From NCBI GenBank assembly GCA_026018925.1, contig JAKSZU010000013.1, forward strand, positions 78,667,791 through 78,731,790: a stretch of 64,000 nt of DNA, read 5' to 3'. The notes under the pieces are model-generated. The model made no database searches. It was not told where the DNA came from and worked only from the letters and a program-made list of their open reading frames with translations. Positions 11,572-22,560 of the stretch are shown here, one piece after another (the first letter of the stretch is position 1; each line of letters begins with the position of its first letter). A program made the translations under genes and the position numbers. The DNA comes from Tupaia tana. Lineage: Eukaryota > Chordata > Mammalia > Scandentia > Tupaiidae.

Positions 11572-12088
11572 AGAGCCAGTCAAGTGGTGAGGTTAAGGTG
11601 ACTAGATTCCATACGTCAGGCTGCACGATTTGAGTCTCAGACTCTGTGGCTTGAAAAACATGCTAGGTATATTTGAGTGCATGCCCCAAATTTCAAGAGA
11701 ACAAGGAAGAGAAGGGATTGTAGACTGGCCTCTGCCCTGAGGGATGATTTCTTAATTTTTTGGAGAGGATTTTGCTAGGGCACGTGTGCTTGCCAGACAG
11801 ACAGAGACAGAGAGACAGAAAGCGAGAAATCAACCCCCTGGGGGGATGGCCATGCCGCAATCCCTTCTCCTCCATTCTCCTCTCGGGATCTTGGGCACGC
11901 ATGCACACTCGCCCGGCGTGAGTTTTAAGCCACTGGGTCCGGGATGCGAACCGCGGTCGACTACATGGAAATCCAGCGACATAGCCATTATGCTAACTGC
12001 TAGTCCCCCTGAGGGAAGATTTCTCACCTTCCCTCCCTCTCTCTGGACTGGTGCTCATGCCCTATAGCAAAACTGAAACAATAACAAA
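11572..12088 (+). mobile_element. SINE-A, older outer copy split by a younger SINE-A
   Basis: The tRNA head and body run from 11572 to 11752 and the remaining CT-rich part and CCCTATAGCAAAACTG tail from 12007 to 12088. A second SINE in the opposite orientation lies between. Confidence 0.85.
11753..12006 (-). mobile_element. SINE-A, younger copy nested inside a SINE-A
   Basis: Antisense copy from a T-run to CTAACTGCTAGTC, with many CpG sites still present (CGGGATGCGAACCGCGGTCGA). The duplication CCCTGAGGGATGATTTCT (11735-11752) / CCCTGAGGGAAGATTTCT (12007-12024) is 18 bp with one change and derives from the outer SINE's own central region. Confidence 0.9.
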
Positions 12089-12695
12089 AACAACACAATC
12101 TGTTAAGGGTCCTGATTAGTCATGACCTTTCTCTTACTCAAATATTCTTCACTGAGCTTTTATTTAAAATTTTAACCATTTCACAGCTGTCACAAAAAGA
12201 AAAAAAAGTGTCTGCAGATACTCACTAAAAAAATACAAATCTGTGAAGATTCAGAGCCATTTTTGATGAAAATGACACCATAGTAGTAGCTGCAAAATTA
12301 AAGGAGAGATGGAATAGATTGTTTCAGCAAAATTGGATTTTGAAAAATAATGTTTTCAAAAAAAATGTTACTTAGGCAGAGTCCTGTATGTAAACCAGTC
12401 GTCAACGAATTATCACTACAAACTTGTGTACTCAGCTCTGAGATCCTGTGGATTCTAGTCTCTGGAAACTAAATTAAGCTAGGGAAAGCCAAAAGCTAAG
12501 AAACAAGGTTCCCTCTGTGTTCCAAAAGTAGGATAAAATGAGCAACTGTGCTCATTGCCATAAATTTCACACTATATCTCCTCTCGGGGTTATTTATTCA
12601 GATCCTCCCAATGCAAGGACTCTTGCTTAATATCTTCTCCTAGGAACAAGTGCTTCAAAGTTTATAGAAGAACAATACAAAAATTTTATTATTAA
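12089..12695. other. No recognised feature
   Basis: Unique-looking sequence with A-rich runs. No open frame or repeat family was recognised. Confidence 0.4.
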
Positions 12696-12737
12696 GGGAA
12701 TATATATATATCCATATATATATACATATATATATGG

Positions 12738-12791
<54 letters not shown>

Positions 12792-12814
12792 GTATATACA
12801 CACACACACATATA
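12696..12814 (+). repeat. Compound (TA)n/(CA)n microsatellite
   Basis: Alternating blocks of TATATA, TATATGGATATA and a run of about 13 CA units, followed by a second shorter CA block. Self-complementary TA arms flank the CA core. Open frames here are low-complexity artefacts. Confidence 0.95.
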
Positions 12815-13345
12815 ACATATGTAGCAGAGAAAGACACTTTAAGTAGTCCATTTAAAGTTTTAAAGTTTTGGGTACGTAAAATCCCAGCAGCATACCAAGG
12901 TGGAATCTTTGGGCTATGAAACTTCATTCAATTCACTCTATTTATATAACTACCTAGGGTTAACATCAAGCATAGTTTTCAAAATGTCTTCTAATTCCAG
13001 GTTTGCAATTCAACTGAAAAAAAAAAATCAAAGACACCTAAGAAGATTTTATGACTTAAAAAGTTTTCTTCTCTTGAAATAAAAACTACTGCTGGAGATC
13101 TCTCCTCCCATATCTTATCAGCTCAACTACCTAGTGTGATTTGAATCACTCAAACCTCGATTAAAAAAAAAAAGAAAAAGAGAGAGAAAGAAAGAAAGAA
13201 AAGAAAAACCTTTGGTAAAGTAGGTTCCTTTGATCCTTTTCTGCTACTTATGAAAACTCACACTGTATGTTTAACACATTCCCAACAAGCCAGGATAATG
13301 AAGCACAAGGGACACTGAGACTTAATTCCATGTCTGTTTCTTTAT
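12815..13345. other. No gene; A-rich and GAAA low-complexity runs
   Basis: Includes an A9 run near 13018 and an A/GAAA purine run at 13160-13206. Nothing else was recognised. Confidence 0.5.
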
Positions 13346-13346
13346 T

Positions 13347-13349
<3 letters not shown>

Positions 13350-13391
<42 letters not shown>
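13350..13391 (+). repeat. (AC)n microsatellite
   Basis: About 21 perfect AC units. Confidence 0.97.
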
Positions 13392-13395
<4 letters not shown>

Positions 13396-13596
13396 ATGGG
13401 CCTGGGTGAAGAATAGACTGGACTATCTAGAAGCGAACAGTAAGAAGCAGTTGTGATTGCCGAGTTGGGAGATATCATTAAAAAGCAAACTGGGGAGCTC
13501 CAGTTTAGGATCTGACGAGATTATTGATTCAAATCCTTTAAGGCATTCTTCAAAGGACTTCTTAAAAAGTTGTATTGTCTGAGGAGTTTGAGAAGA

Positions 13597-13636
13597 GTGA
13601 GTGTGTGTGTGTGTGCGTTTGTGTGTCTGTGTGTTA
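13597..13636 (+). repeat. (GT)n microsatellite, interrupted
   Basis: GAGTGAGTGTGTGTGTGTGTG continuing with GCGTTTGTGTGTC interruptions. Confidence 0.9.
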
Positions 13637-13869
13637 CACAAGGGGGGAGATTAGTGGTTGGGAGGGCTGTATCTATGTGAGGTAGAGGGGGATACGGCTT
13701 GTGAATAACTTCGTAGTTGGTCTGAGTAAATACAGGCAATTGTATGACGGGTTTTCTGGTTACTGACTTAGGTGTTTGTTTCTCTGATAATTCACTTCTC
13801 TAGCTGTAACCAAGGCCCTGCTGCCTGGCCTTTCCTCTCCTTCTGGACCACCTCCTACCACTTCCCAGA

Positions 13870-14075
13870 GGGCTAGAGCTCAGAGCATGTGCTGTCAAAT
13901 CAGACTGCCTGGGTTTAATCCATACTCCTTCACGAGCTATGTGAAACTGGGTAATAGTCAACCTTGCCAAGCCTCAGTTTCCTCATACCTAAAATAGCAA
14001 TAATAATACATCTATATGATAGGACTTTTTAATTAAACAATTGCATGTGACATGTGTGAAGTAATGGATTGTTCA
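13870..14075 (-). repeat. MIR
   Basis: Near full-length antisense MIR. It shows AGAGCATGTGCT, CAGACTGCCTGGGTTTAATCC, GCTATGTGAAACTGGG, AAGCCTCAGTTTCCTCAT, then AATAGCAATAATAATA. Confidence 0.85.
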
Positions 14076-14333
14076 GTAAGAGTCATCTGTGCAACCTGCA
14101 GACATCTTAATAAAGTAAATTTTAAAAAAGCTTTTTATACACTAGGTATGTGCTGTTCTCTTTCCAATCTGAATATGAGGTATGAATTTTCGAAGGCTAC
14201 TATAATAAAGTACTGCAAATTAGTGGTTTTAAACAACAGCAATGTATTTTGTCACATTCTATTGTCCAAGATCAAGGTGTCGGTGGAGTTGGGCTCTGGA
14301 GAGGTCTCTGTCCTTGGCTTGTAGTGGTGACCT

Positions 14334-15510
14334 TTTTTTTTTTTTCCTTTAATTTTGTTTTAATTTCTTTTTTCTTTTGTAAAATACAAGTAAAAATAAA
14401 TATAACTTTTTAAAAATTTTAAGTAGTTTATCCCATATTTAGTAGTATTTATTTCTACCTATCCTTCTGTTCATCTATCCATCCAGCCACCTTTTTGTCT
14501 CTGAATGTAACATAAGATATTTAAAATATTTGCCATATGTTAATAATAGCTATTTCTGGGTGGTGAGACTTCAGAATTGTTTTTAAACTTAAATCTTTGT
14601 ATTTCTCCTTTTTTTAAAAATTCATTATCATCATAATCTTGTTTATATTACATTGAATTGTATATAACTTTACAGTGTATTACATTGCTTTTTCAAAAGG
14701 GAATGCCATGCATGTCAGTCAATACAGAGACATTAAAATCCCCACTTCATCATTCAATATCTTTTCATTGTTTTCCCGATCATTTTTATTATTATTCCAA
14801 TTATTTTTTAACCAATCCAATTATTTTTTAACCAGTCAATCACTATTTCTCATTTTGCTTGTAAAAAGACTTTACCCTTTATGAAATACTTCTCAGACCA
14901 ATCCACTTGAGAATACTATACACGTCATCATCAACAGGTAATAAGCCGTATCTGTGTCCCACTAATGTCATGCCTCTCTATTTGTTCTCTTGCTATCTTT
15001 CTCTATCCTCTTCCCTTCACACCCCTCCCCCATTCCACACTGTCTTATTCTCGTTAAGTATTTTCACTGCTTTTTTGTCCTCCAGTATTTCGCTCTCTAC
15101 CAAAGAGTGTGGATAGTCGGTATATATTAAGTGGATACATACAATATCTTTCTTTCATAGCCTGGCTTACTTCACTCAGCAATAGATCCTCCATATCTGA
15201 CCACTTCCTATCAAATGCCAGGGTCTTGTTAGTTTTTATGGCTGAGTAATATTCCATAGAGTATATATGCCACACTTTTCCAATCCATTCATCAGTTTGT
15301 GGACATTTAGGTTGGTTCCATGTCTTGGCAATCGTGAATAATGCTGCAATAAACATTGATGTGCAAGCACTTTTCTGATTGAGTGTTCTCCTATCCCGTG
15401 GGTAGATACCCAGAAGTGGGATTGCTGGATCAAATGGTAATTCTATTTGTAGATATTTGAGGAACCTCCATATTGTTCTCCACAGTGGCTGAACCAGTTT
15501 ACATTCTATG
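14334..15510 (-). mobile_element. 5'-truncated L1 inserted in the MLT1 LTR
   Basis: Antisense L1 starting with a T-run (its poly-A). It contains the 3' UTR and about 100 codons of the ORF2 C-terminus (complement of 15054-15356) with a HIYSMEYYSAIK-like motif, and upstream ORF2 sequence up to 15510. GTGGTGACCT is duplicated at 14324-14333 and 15511-15520. The 5' truncation is typical of incomplete reverse transcription. A small internal tandem repeat, CCAATTATTTTTTAACCA twice, lies at about 14797-14836. Confidence 0.9.
15054..15356 (-). pseudogene. L1 ORF2 C-terminal fragment
   Basis: A 100-codon open stretch corresponding to the C-terminal part of L1 ORF2p, beyond the reverse transcriptase domain. 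The WNQPKCP and WHIYSMEYYSAIK-like motifs are diagnostic. No endonuclease or RT domain is present, so it is inert. Confidence 0.85.
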
Positions 15511-15582
15511 GTGGTGACCTTCTGTCTGTGTCCTCACTTGGCCTTTTCTATGTGAGAGGGTTTCCCTGGTATCTCTGCCTCT

Positions 15583-15767
15583 CCCTCTTTTTTCTTTTAA
15601 AGAATTTTTTTATTTGACTTTACTTATGTATTTATTTTATTTTATTTTTACCAGAGAGGAACAGAGCGGTAGAGAGAGACAGATTAGGAGAGAGAAAGAG
15701 AGAGAGGGACAATGAGGTCTGGGATTTGAACCACAGTCAGCCAGTGCCCTTAACCACCACACCACCT
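15583..15767 (-). mobile_element. SINE-C (short form) inserted in the MLT1 LTR
   Basis: AT-rich tail (TTTATTTGACTTTACTTATG, then TTTTATT repeats), then ACCAGAGAGG, a short purine-rich segment and directly the tRNA head (GGGATTTGAACCACAGTCAGCC...). The body seen in SINE-A is absent. TCTCTGCCTCT is duplicated at 15572-15582 and 15767-15777. Confidence 0.85.
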
Positions 15768-15999
15768 CTCTGCCTCTTCTTATTAGGACACTAGTGATGA
15801 TGGATTGGCATCTCACCCTAATGGGCTTATTTTAAATTAATTACCTCTTTAAAGACCTTCTTTCCAAATACAGTTACATTCTGAGGTTTTGGGGTTTAGA
15901 AGTTCAACATTAAGTTTTGGGGTGAGGGAGACACAACTCAGCTAGTCATAGGTACTAAGTTATTACTCTGCTTTTGTGAACAAAGAATAGGAAGGTCTG

Positions 16000-16435
16000 G
16001 AATTCCTACTTTTTCACTTGGTAATCCATCTCTTGTCATATTCAGCCCAGTTTAAATACCATTTCCTCTGCAAAGTTTCTATTGAAATTACATGCATAGT
16101 TAGGCACATTCCTTAGATATGATTTGTTATAACAATCAGTATACTATATCCACAACAAATAATATATATATACACACATGTATATATGCACACATGTATG
16201 TATGGCTATATGTATATAAGCACACACACACGCACATGGTATGTGTAGACATGTGTACATATATTTATATATATGTGTGTGTGTGTATGAATCTGCACAC
16301 ACGTAGACAAAAAGATGGGTTTTATTGTCTGTCTTCCAATTAGAATGGAAGTTTTACAGGGAAAAGGACTACTTTGATTGCCACTGCATTCCCAGAACCC
16401 ACAAAGTACAACATAGTAAGTGCTGACTCACTTAC
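16000..16435 (+). repeat. L2 3' end fragments around a microsatellite
   Basis: TTTAAATACCATTTCCTCTGCAAAG (about 16050) and AATGGAAGTTTTACAGGGAAAAGGACT...CCACTGCATTCCCAGAACC (about 16343-16400) fit the L2 tail in order. A TA/CA/TG repeat at 16155-16302 lies between the two parts. Confidence 0.55.
16155..16302 (+). repeat. Compound TA/CA/TG microsatellite
   Basis: Interleaved TATATA, ACACAC, ATGTATG and TGTGTG blocks. Complementary CA and TG arms could fold into a hairpin. Confidence 0.9.
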
Positions 16436-17429
16436 TCTTACCATCTGAATGGTCTGAAACCTCCTCTCAATATTTTCATTAGCTCCTTAAGAGCAAGGAT
16501 CCTATCTATCTATTCTGCATTACTGCTCAAAAAATCCTTGTTCAGCAAAATAATGAAAAAATTTCACAGGTTGGCATTTAATTCTTTGAAATTATTTGTG
16601 TGGACTATGGTTGAAGAAATGTACTTATTTTCACCCAGCAGGAGAAATATAAGCATATATTCTTTTGATTATGTCCTAATTAATGGAAAGAAAGGCTTCT
16701 GAGTAAAAACACTGGGCAGAATTTGAGACCAATTGCTAACAATGTGTTTCTTTCTTTGAGATTTTCTTTTCTGCACACAAAACTTGGTTTGATAGATTTG
16801 ACTGACTTGACCATGCCTTGAGGCAAAGAAATATGATAACTATGTACCTAGGGGTGGATTAAGACAAAATAAGGGGCCATCACAGGGCTTCATCCAATTC
16901 TGGCTCTCCACAAGTCCCTCTGGGTAAATCCTATAGCTTACACCTGTCCACGGCAGCAGAAACCTAGACCATCACATCTGTCAATGGCTGCCCAAATAAT
17001 TAAAGCCATCTGTGCCCAGCATCTCAACACTTCTCTGAATGAGCACACAGTTCCATAATTTTTCCAATGAGAAATAGCTCCAGAATCATTATGGTTAAAC
17101 AACATTTTTAAAAAAATAAAAGGAATCTAGAAAGATAAATTCTCTTTGATCCCTCTTGTCCCCATCAACCAAAGATCTCATTTAAATACAGCAGCTGAGA
17201 TGTTAGAAAGTCTTCAAGATGCAGTTGCTAAATCTTCAAATCAAGTTAGAGGTCAGTGCATGTGTTTGTATTGTTTTGTTCAGCCCAGAGGATCCAACCT
17301 ACCTGCACTCTTTGTGTGTCTAGTGATGAATGTGTTGACTGATTGGAATGCAGCCAAATGCTATTTCATGTTGAGCCTTCTCCTCAGGGCATTATGAGGC
17401 CAAGTGGGGAAGTATGAGAAAGAACAATG
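16436..17429. other. No recognised gene
   Basis: Possible second L2 tail scrap near 16480-16540 (CTCCTTAAGAGCAAGGATCC). The 83-codon frame at 17146-17397 has no recognisable domain. Confidence 0.35.
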
Positions 17430-17700
17430 CATGGTTAAGAGCACAGACTCTGGAATCAAACACACTGAGTAGGGGAGTCCAGACGTCATTTGCTTTACCT
17501 TGGGCAAATTATTTGGTTTCGCTACATCTGCTTCTTCGAATCTGTAAAATGGAGATGATAATAATACCTACTTCTGGTAAAAATTAATACCTAGTAAATA
17601 ATACCTAGTTCTGGTAAAAGTTAATAAAAATGTATGTTAAGCATTTACTTGACTACTTGGTCAGCATGCAATAAATGTTAGTTATTTTAGTTTTTATTAT
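17430..17700 (-). repeat. MIR with an internal duplication
   Basis: Antisense MIR (TTAAGAGCACAGACTCTGGAATC, CTTGGGCAAATTATTTGG, AATCTGTAAAATGGAGATGATAATAATACC). The segment AATACCTA(C/G)TTCTGGTAAAA(A/G)TTAAT occurs twice at about 17562-17627, a local duplication of about 30 bp. Confidence 0.8.
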
Positions 17701-18874
17701 TGTTATGACTCCCAGGTCACACTGCCTTTACTGAGAGTCCTGATTTTTAGTAAACTTTAAAAGGACAATAATTTTGAGACAGGCTAACAATTCTATTCCA
17801 TACTCAACAGGATTACTATGTTGTTGAGTCAGACTTGCTAATTTGTAAAGTCTCTGGAATGTGGTGACATAGGGAATACAGAATAATCGTTCCTTTGATT
17901 ACTCACTTAGGAATAAAATCTTATAAGATACCTTCTATCCAGATGCCAAGTTAGGCACATTTTCTCTCCAACCCCTATTTAAACTCCAGGAGAATCCTTT
18001 ATTAATGTCACCCCTCTTCATAGGTTAGCCTACTAGTCTTCCAGTAATCACACAATGAAAATTTTCAAACTAGTGACATTATGGACATATGTTTTTTATT
18101 TGACCTTCACCCATTCTGTAATAATCCAATCAGTCCCTTGGATTTGAATGAGATTGAATCCATCCCTCCTGGGCTGAAGATCCAGTACTGACCAATCCAG
18201 CTAGCAGCAGAGATTGCTGTGGTATGGTGTGGCCAATTTATTTCTGAAGAATTCACATTGAGGGACAATGGGTCTATTTCCTTCTTGAAATTGGGAGAAA
18301 GTGTATACATGAAAACATGGAGAACTTGAAAGTTATTGCCACTTGCCTCAAGCTTACATAAAAATGAAGGTACCATAGAGAAAAGAGAAAGAGAGATAGT
18401 AATATTTTTTGAATCACTGGATGCAGATATGCCTGCAACTAGTTGGGTAAGGCAATAAGGTATTGTGTTAAGCTAGGTTGAGTCAAGTATCCTGCTAATA
18501 CGGTTCTGACCAACACAGTGGGTCTGTGGAATTTCATATTCCTTGGTCGCACTATGTAAGAATGTCAGATTTGAACAAAGGATTTTTTTATGTGTGTGAA
18601 AAAAGTTTTCCTACACACTCGCCTTTTTTAGGACCAAGACCACTAATATTTTTCTTCCAAATAGGTTGGTTTAAGTCTTATATTTAGATGAATGTATGTC
18701 AAGAAAATGTCTATATACTTTAAAAACCTATTTAATTCCTCTCTTCCTCAGATTTCAAATTTGTTTAGCAGTGAAGCAGAATGATAGTTTATTTAAAAAA
18801 AAAATAAAAGAAGAAGAAGAAGCTGTAGCTCTAGTATAGCAAAAGAAACTTTAACTTTGATGTCCGAAGATATG
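17701..18874. other. No recognised feature
   Basis: Unique-looking AT-rich sequence with a small GAA repeat near 18808-18822. The 89-codon antisense frame at 18107-18376 shows no recognisable family. Confidence 0.35.
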
Positions 18875-19045
18875 TGTTGGCCATCAGCTCTGTGACCTAA
18901 TAACAGTGAACTTGGCAAATTACCTACTTTCATAGAAACTCAGTTTCCTTATCTATAAGTGGAGATAATAATATCTACTTCACAGGGTTAATATAAGAGA
19001 TAAATATACTGTGCATACAAAATTGTAACATTCTATAAATTGTAA
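18875..19045 (-). repeat. MIR
   Basis: AGCTCTGTGACCTAATAA, CTTGGCAAATTACCTA, AACTCAGTTTCCTTATCTATAA, then GATAATAATATCTACTTC are in antisense MIR order. Confidence 0.8.
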
Positions 19046-19432
19046 TGTACTCACCTTGAATATAATTCAGAATGTGAGTCATTTACAAATATAATTTTCA
19101 AAGATCTAGGTAAGTACATTTTTTATGCCCAGTTTAACTTGCTACCTAGTACCAGAAACTTGTATTTTATTAGTATCATTGGATAATGGTGACTACTTTT
19201 CTATTTAGAAAGTTTTTTTAAAATTATAGATATGTATAAAAAAAAAAACTAATAATCTGCCATTATCCACTTCCCCCCCTCCCAAAATCAGTAACTGCCA
19301 ACATTTTTTGACATATTTGCTTTTTATATTTTTTAAGTGTACATATATTTGTTTTTAAATTTATGCAAATAATAAATAAATAAGTTATCATTAAAAACAT
19401 TTAGAGCCTTTTAGATTGAACCATAATATTCT

Positions 19433-19660
19433 GGGAGCCAGATGGTGGTGCAGTGGTAAAGCACAGTGCTCTGAGAAGGTAACCCTACAGGAGGTTTTGG
19501 GTTTATCTCTGGAGACCTCTCTGAATACTTTGGGCATGCTTGTGCTCAAGATCCAGCTTGACTGAAGTGGAGGGTGGACGGAGACATCAAGATCTTATTG
19601 TTCTATCTCTCTATTCATGGAAGAAATGAATGAATAAACTTTAAAACCCCCCAAATAGTC
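19433..19660 (+). mobile_element. SINE-B copy
   Basis: tRNA-like head (GAGCCAGATGGTGGTGCAGTGG), a diverged middle, then GGGCATGCTTGTGCTCAAGATCC aligning with the SINE-A body, a CT-rich part and a GAATAAACTTTAAAACCCC tail. Older than most SINE-A copies. Confidence 0.65.
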
Positions 19661-19839
19661 TTCTGAAAACCAGTTTCCTTACTGAGAGTGTGCCCCCACT
19701 AATACAAAGAACATACTCTATGATGAATTTATCTGATAAAAGAATCTTCAAATTCTTTATATTTTCATTCATATCTAGATATAGAAATAAAAAATACAGG
19801 TTTAAAGAGTTTTGTGATTGATTGATGCTAATATAGGTA

Positions 19840-20270
19840 AATCTATTATTTTAAACTCTTAGATTCTTATCTTTAATTTGCCTTGTATCTAAATATCTTA
19901 TAGAAATGAAAGATCATTTCTTGTCTTTGTCTCTGCTTATGGTACCTTTGCCATAGAGAAGTTTTACCTTTAAGTATTTCAACTCACTCTTCCCCTTTTT
20001 ATTTTTATTGCATAACTAATTTTAAGAAAATCTTTTCAACCCTATGGTCATGTCATTGCCTTTCATTATCTTGGCATAAAATTAGTGTTATTTTTCCAAA
20101 TTTGAGTCTTTAATTCAACTTGAATTTATTTCTACGTATCAAACAGGTCATTTTTTGGACTCTCAGTCTATATCTTTGATCTGTACCCCTAGTTTTGAAA
20201 CAATACCACATTGTTTTAAATGCTATCATTTTGTTGTATGCTTTGATTTCTGAAATGACAGATGGATAAA
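19840..20270 (-). mobile_element. Old L1 fragment, antisense
   Basis: Recognisable antisense ORF2 segment: TTTTCAACCCTATGGTCATG, GTCTATATCTTTGATCTGTACC, AATACCACATTGTTTTAAATG and GTATGCTTTGATTTCTGAAA occur in the order of an L1M-type element. Confidence 0.65.
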
Positions 20271-20369
20271 AATAACTTACTATATTTGTAATGCTTATGG
20301 AGAAGGCATAAAGAAAGGGGACTTCTAATTAAATGAGCACAGCTGTGTGCCTAGATCATGGGTGGAGAG

Positions 20370-20540
20370 CCTTTGTGAATGTTATCTCATTTTACCCTCA
20401 TGTCAACTCTATCAAGCAAGTGGTACTGGCTAATTCTTACAGATGAGACAGCAGCTAAGTGTAGATACCTAACTTTCTCAGGGTCCCATAACAGGCAAGT
20501 AATGGAGTGAAGATTTAAATATCATCTGTCTGGCACCACA
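20370..20540 (+). repeat. MIR
   Basis: ATGTTATCTCATTTTACCCTCATG, AAGTGGTACTGGCTAATTCTTACAGATGAGACAG and CAGGCAAGTAATGG fit a sense MIR. Confidence 0.7.
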
Positions 20541-22266
20541 AGACAGGACCTGACATCACATCTAAGGTCCAGACCATCCTTGAGGAAAACATAACAATAT
20601 CAATGGATTCCTTTTATATTCTAAAGCTGTATTATTCTTCAGATAAGATTCTTAATTTTCCAGGAAGTTAAAAGATGAAACTGTGCTTTAATCAGCTATG
20701 CATAAGTTATGTTGAGGACAAGAAAGATAAGGAGAAGCAGTCTTTGGTGAAGTTGGCCAACTTATTTTAAGGAATAGTACAGCCCTCACCCCACCCCCAC
20801 CTCTTAGTCTCAAGTTTCCTCATTCCTTCTAATTAGTTCCAAATGTTCTTCAGTTTTCTGCTCTCTTCTCCTCCTCTAGACAGAAATCTAATGCCAGCAA
20901 TGGGTACCAAGCCTTCCCTCTGGCCTTTGCTCTTTATGACCGGGTCGCTGCCTTCAGCAATTAGTAAATCATGGACAATTTCAGCTGTCACACACTCTTG
21001 GATTTGACTCTGACCTCTCTCTGGAATCTGAAGACTCTTGAACCAATCTGCCATTTTCCCACACAGACTTCCTTCCTAGTGTTGCAGTGGAGAGGAATGC
21101 CAAAAATCTTTGGATTAATGCTGCAGAGGTTCCTTGGCTACAGATTGCCCACTCAAGCTTTGAAATATTTTCAGGTTTTACCTGAGAAGCAGATAGTTAA
21201 ATTTATCAGGTTGTTCACTCTGCCATGGAACAGGAGAAGTCTAGACTTCCTCCCCCTTCTCTTTCAAAGAAGAATGAAGAACTGTCTCTGTTGATTTATG
21301 ATCTTGGAAAGAGGAGAAGGGCACAAGATAAAAGGAGAGATGTGGAATGCTATGATAAAGTGGGTAACACCTGAGGAATCTCTCCTGCCTGGAGACAAGA
21401 GAGATCTTACAGGCTATTGAAGACAGGCAGGTTTTACTTTTTTTTTTTTTTCCCCGCCAACCCTTAAAATGGGAAATTACATCTACTCTGACTTTTCCAT
21501 GCTGAGAACTTTGAAGTCCCACCAGACTTCAGACTTTGCCTGAGTTGGTAGCTAGGTCTTAAGAAGAGTTTTCTGAAAATGGAGATTTCTCTTCAAATCG
21601 AATATGTCAGTTCCATTTCTTGTAGTGTAATGGAGAAAGGCAGATGAGAAAGAATATGTTCTTATCTTTTTAGATAGCAACTGAATGACTGAAATAATTT
21701 TATATGGAAAAACCAAACACTTCATAGGGAATGAAGTTTACAAGCTGGACCTAACTTTAGCCTACCCAATTATTTTTTGCTATTTGATTTACATCTTGAC
21801 TAATCATTTTGTACCTGAATCTGTGGCACACACATGAAGTGAGAACACAGAATCACAAGGATGGTAACAGGAAGAGGGTGAGAAAGTGAGGAGGAAGAGC
21901 AGAGTCACAAGAAAGACCACATGTCCTAGCTTGCCAACCAGATTTTGGAAAGCAGCCAACCATTAAATGCAATGATCACACTGTCATACTACTGAATTCA
22001 AGAGATTGCGATCACATCACTGAGCAGTCTGTTTTCTTCCACTCAGAATACTCTAAGGTCTAACCTTGAGAAAGGCTGAGGATTTCTATATAGCACAGTG
22101 TCTCTGAAATACTGAATGTGCAAGCTGAGACTCAGATTGCAAGAATGGAAATCAGCTCAATTGCATTCTAATAATAGTCCTATCCCTTCCTGTCTTATCT
22201 AAGGGGTTCTTTTCTATCCTGAACTCTTGAGTTTTTGGTAAATAAAATGAAGGGTTGAAGTATATA
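20541..22266. other. No recognised gene
   Basis: Contains a T-run at about 21438-21453. A 107-codon plus-strand frame (20971-21294) and overlapping antisense frames have no recognisable domains and no supporting exon signals. Confidence 0.35.
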
Positions 22267-22274
22267 AGTTGTAT

Positions 22275-22318
<44 letters not shown>

Positions 22319-22319
22319 T
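22267..22319 (+). repeat. (TTTA)n microsatellite at a SINE tail
   Basis: Twelve or so near-perfect TTTA units immediately left of an antisense SINE, which places it where the SINE poly-A tail would be. Confidence 0.95.
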
Positions 22320-22560
22320 TTTTATGCCATAGGGTGCATGCACTTGCCAGAGAGAGACAGTGAGATAAAGGGAGGGAAAGTGAGAAATCATTCCTGCAAG
22401 AGGGGATGGCCATGTAGCAGTTGCTTCTCAGCCTTTCTCCTTCAGGGATTTTGGCATGCATGCATACATGTCTAGTGTGATTTTTAAGCTGCTGGATTGG
22501 GCCTCAATCAGAGTCAGCCATCTGGGAGTCCAGTGCTTTAACCACCATCCACCTGCTGGC
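22320..22560 (-). mobile_element. SINE-A, old copy
   Basis: TGCCATAGGGTGCATGCACTTGCC at the tail side, CAGAGAGAGACAG, GGGATTTTGGCATGCATGC, and the head TGGGAGTCCAGTGCTTTAACC...CTGCTGGCC. Several deletions and substitutions. Confidence 0.8.

Larger units (their letters stand above)
14173..15949 (-). mobile_element. MLT1-class MaLR LTR, antisense, split by an L1 and a SINE
   Basis: LTR pieces lie at 14173-14323, 15521-15582 and 15778-15949. They include GGCTACTATAATAAAGTACTGC, CCAAGATCAAGGTGTCGG, CTTGGCTTGTAG, TTAATTACCTCTTTAAAGACC and CACAACTCAGC in the order expected of an antisense MLT1. The interruptions are bounded by their own target duplications, so the order of insertion can be read directly. 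Confidence 0.8.
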
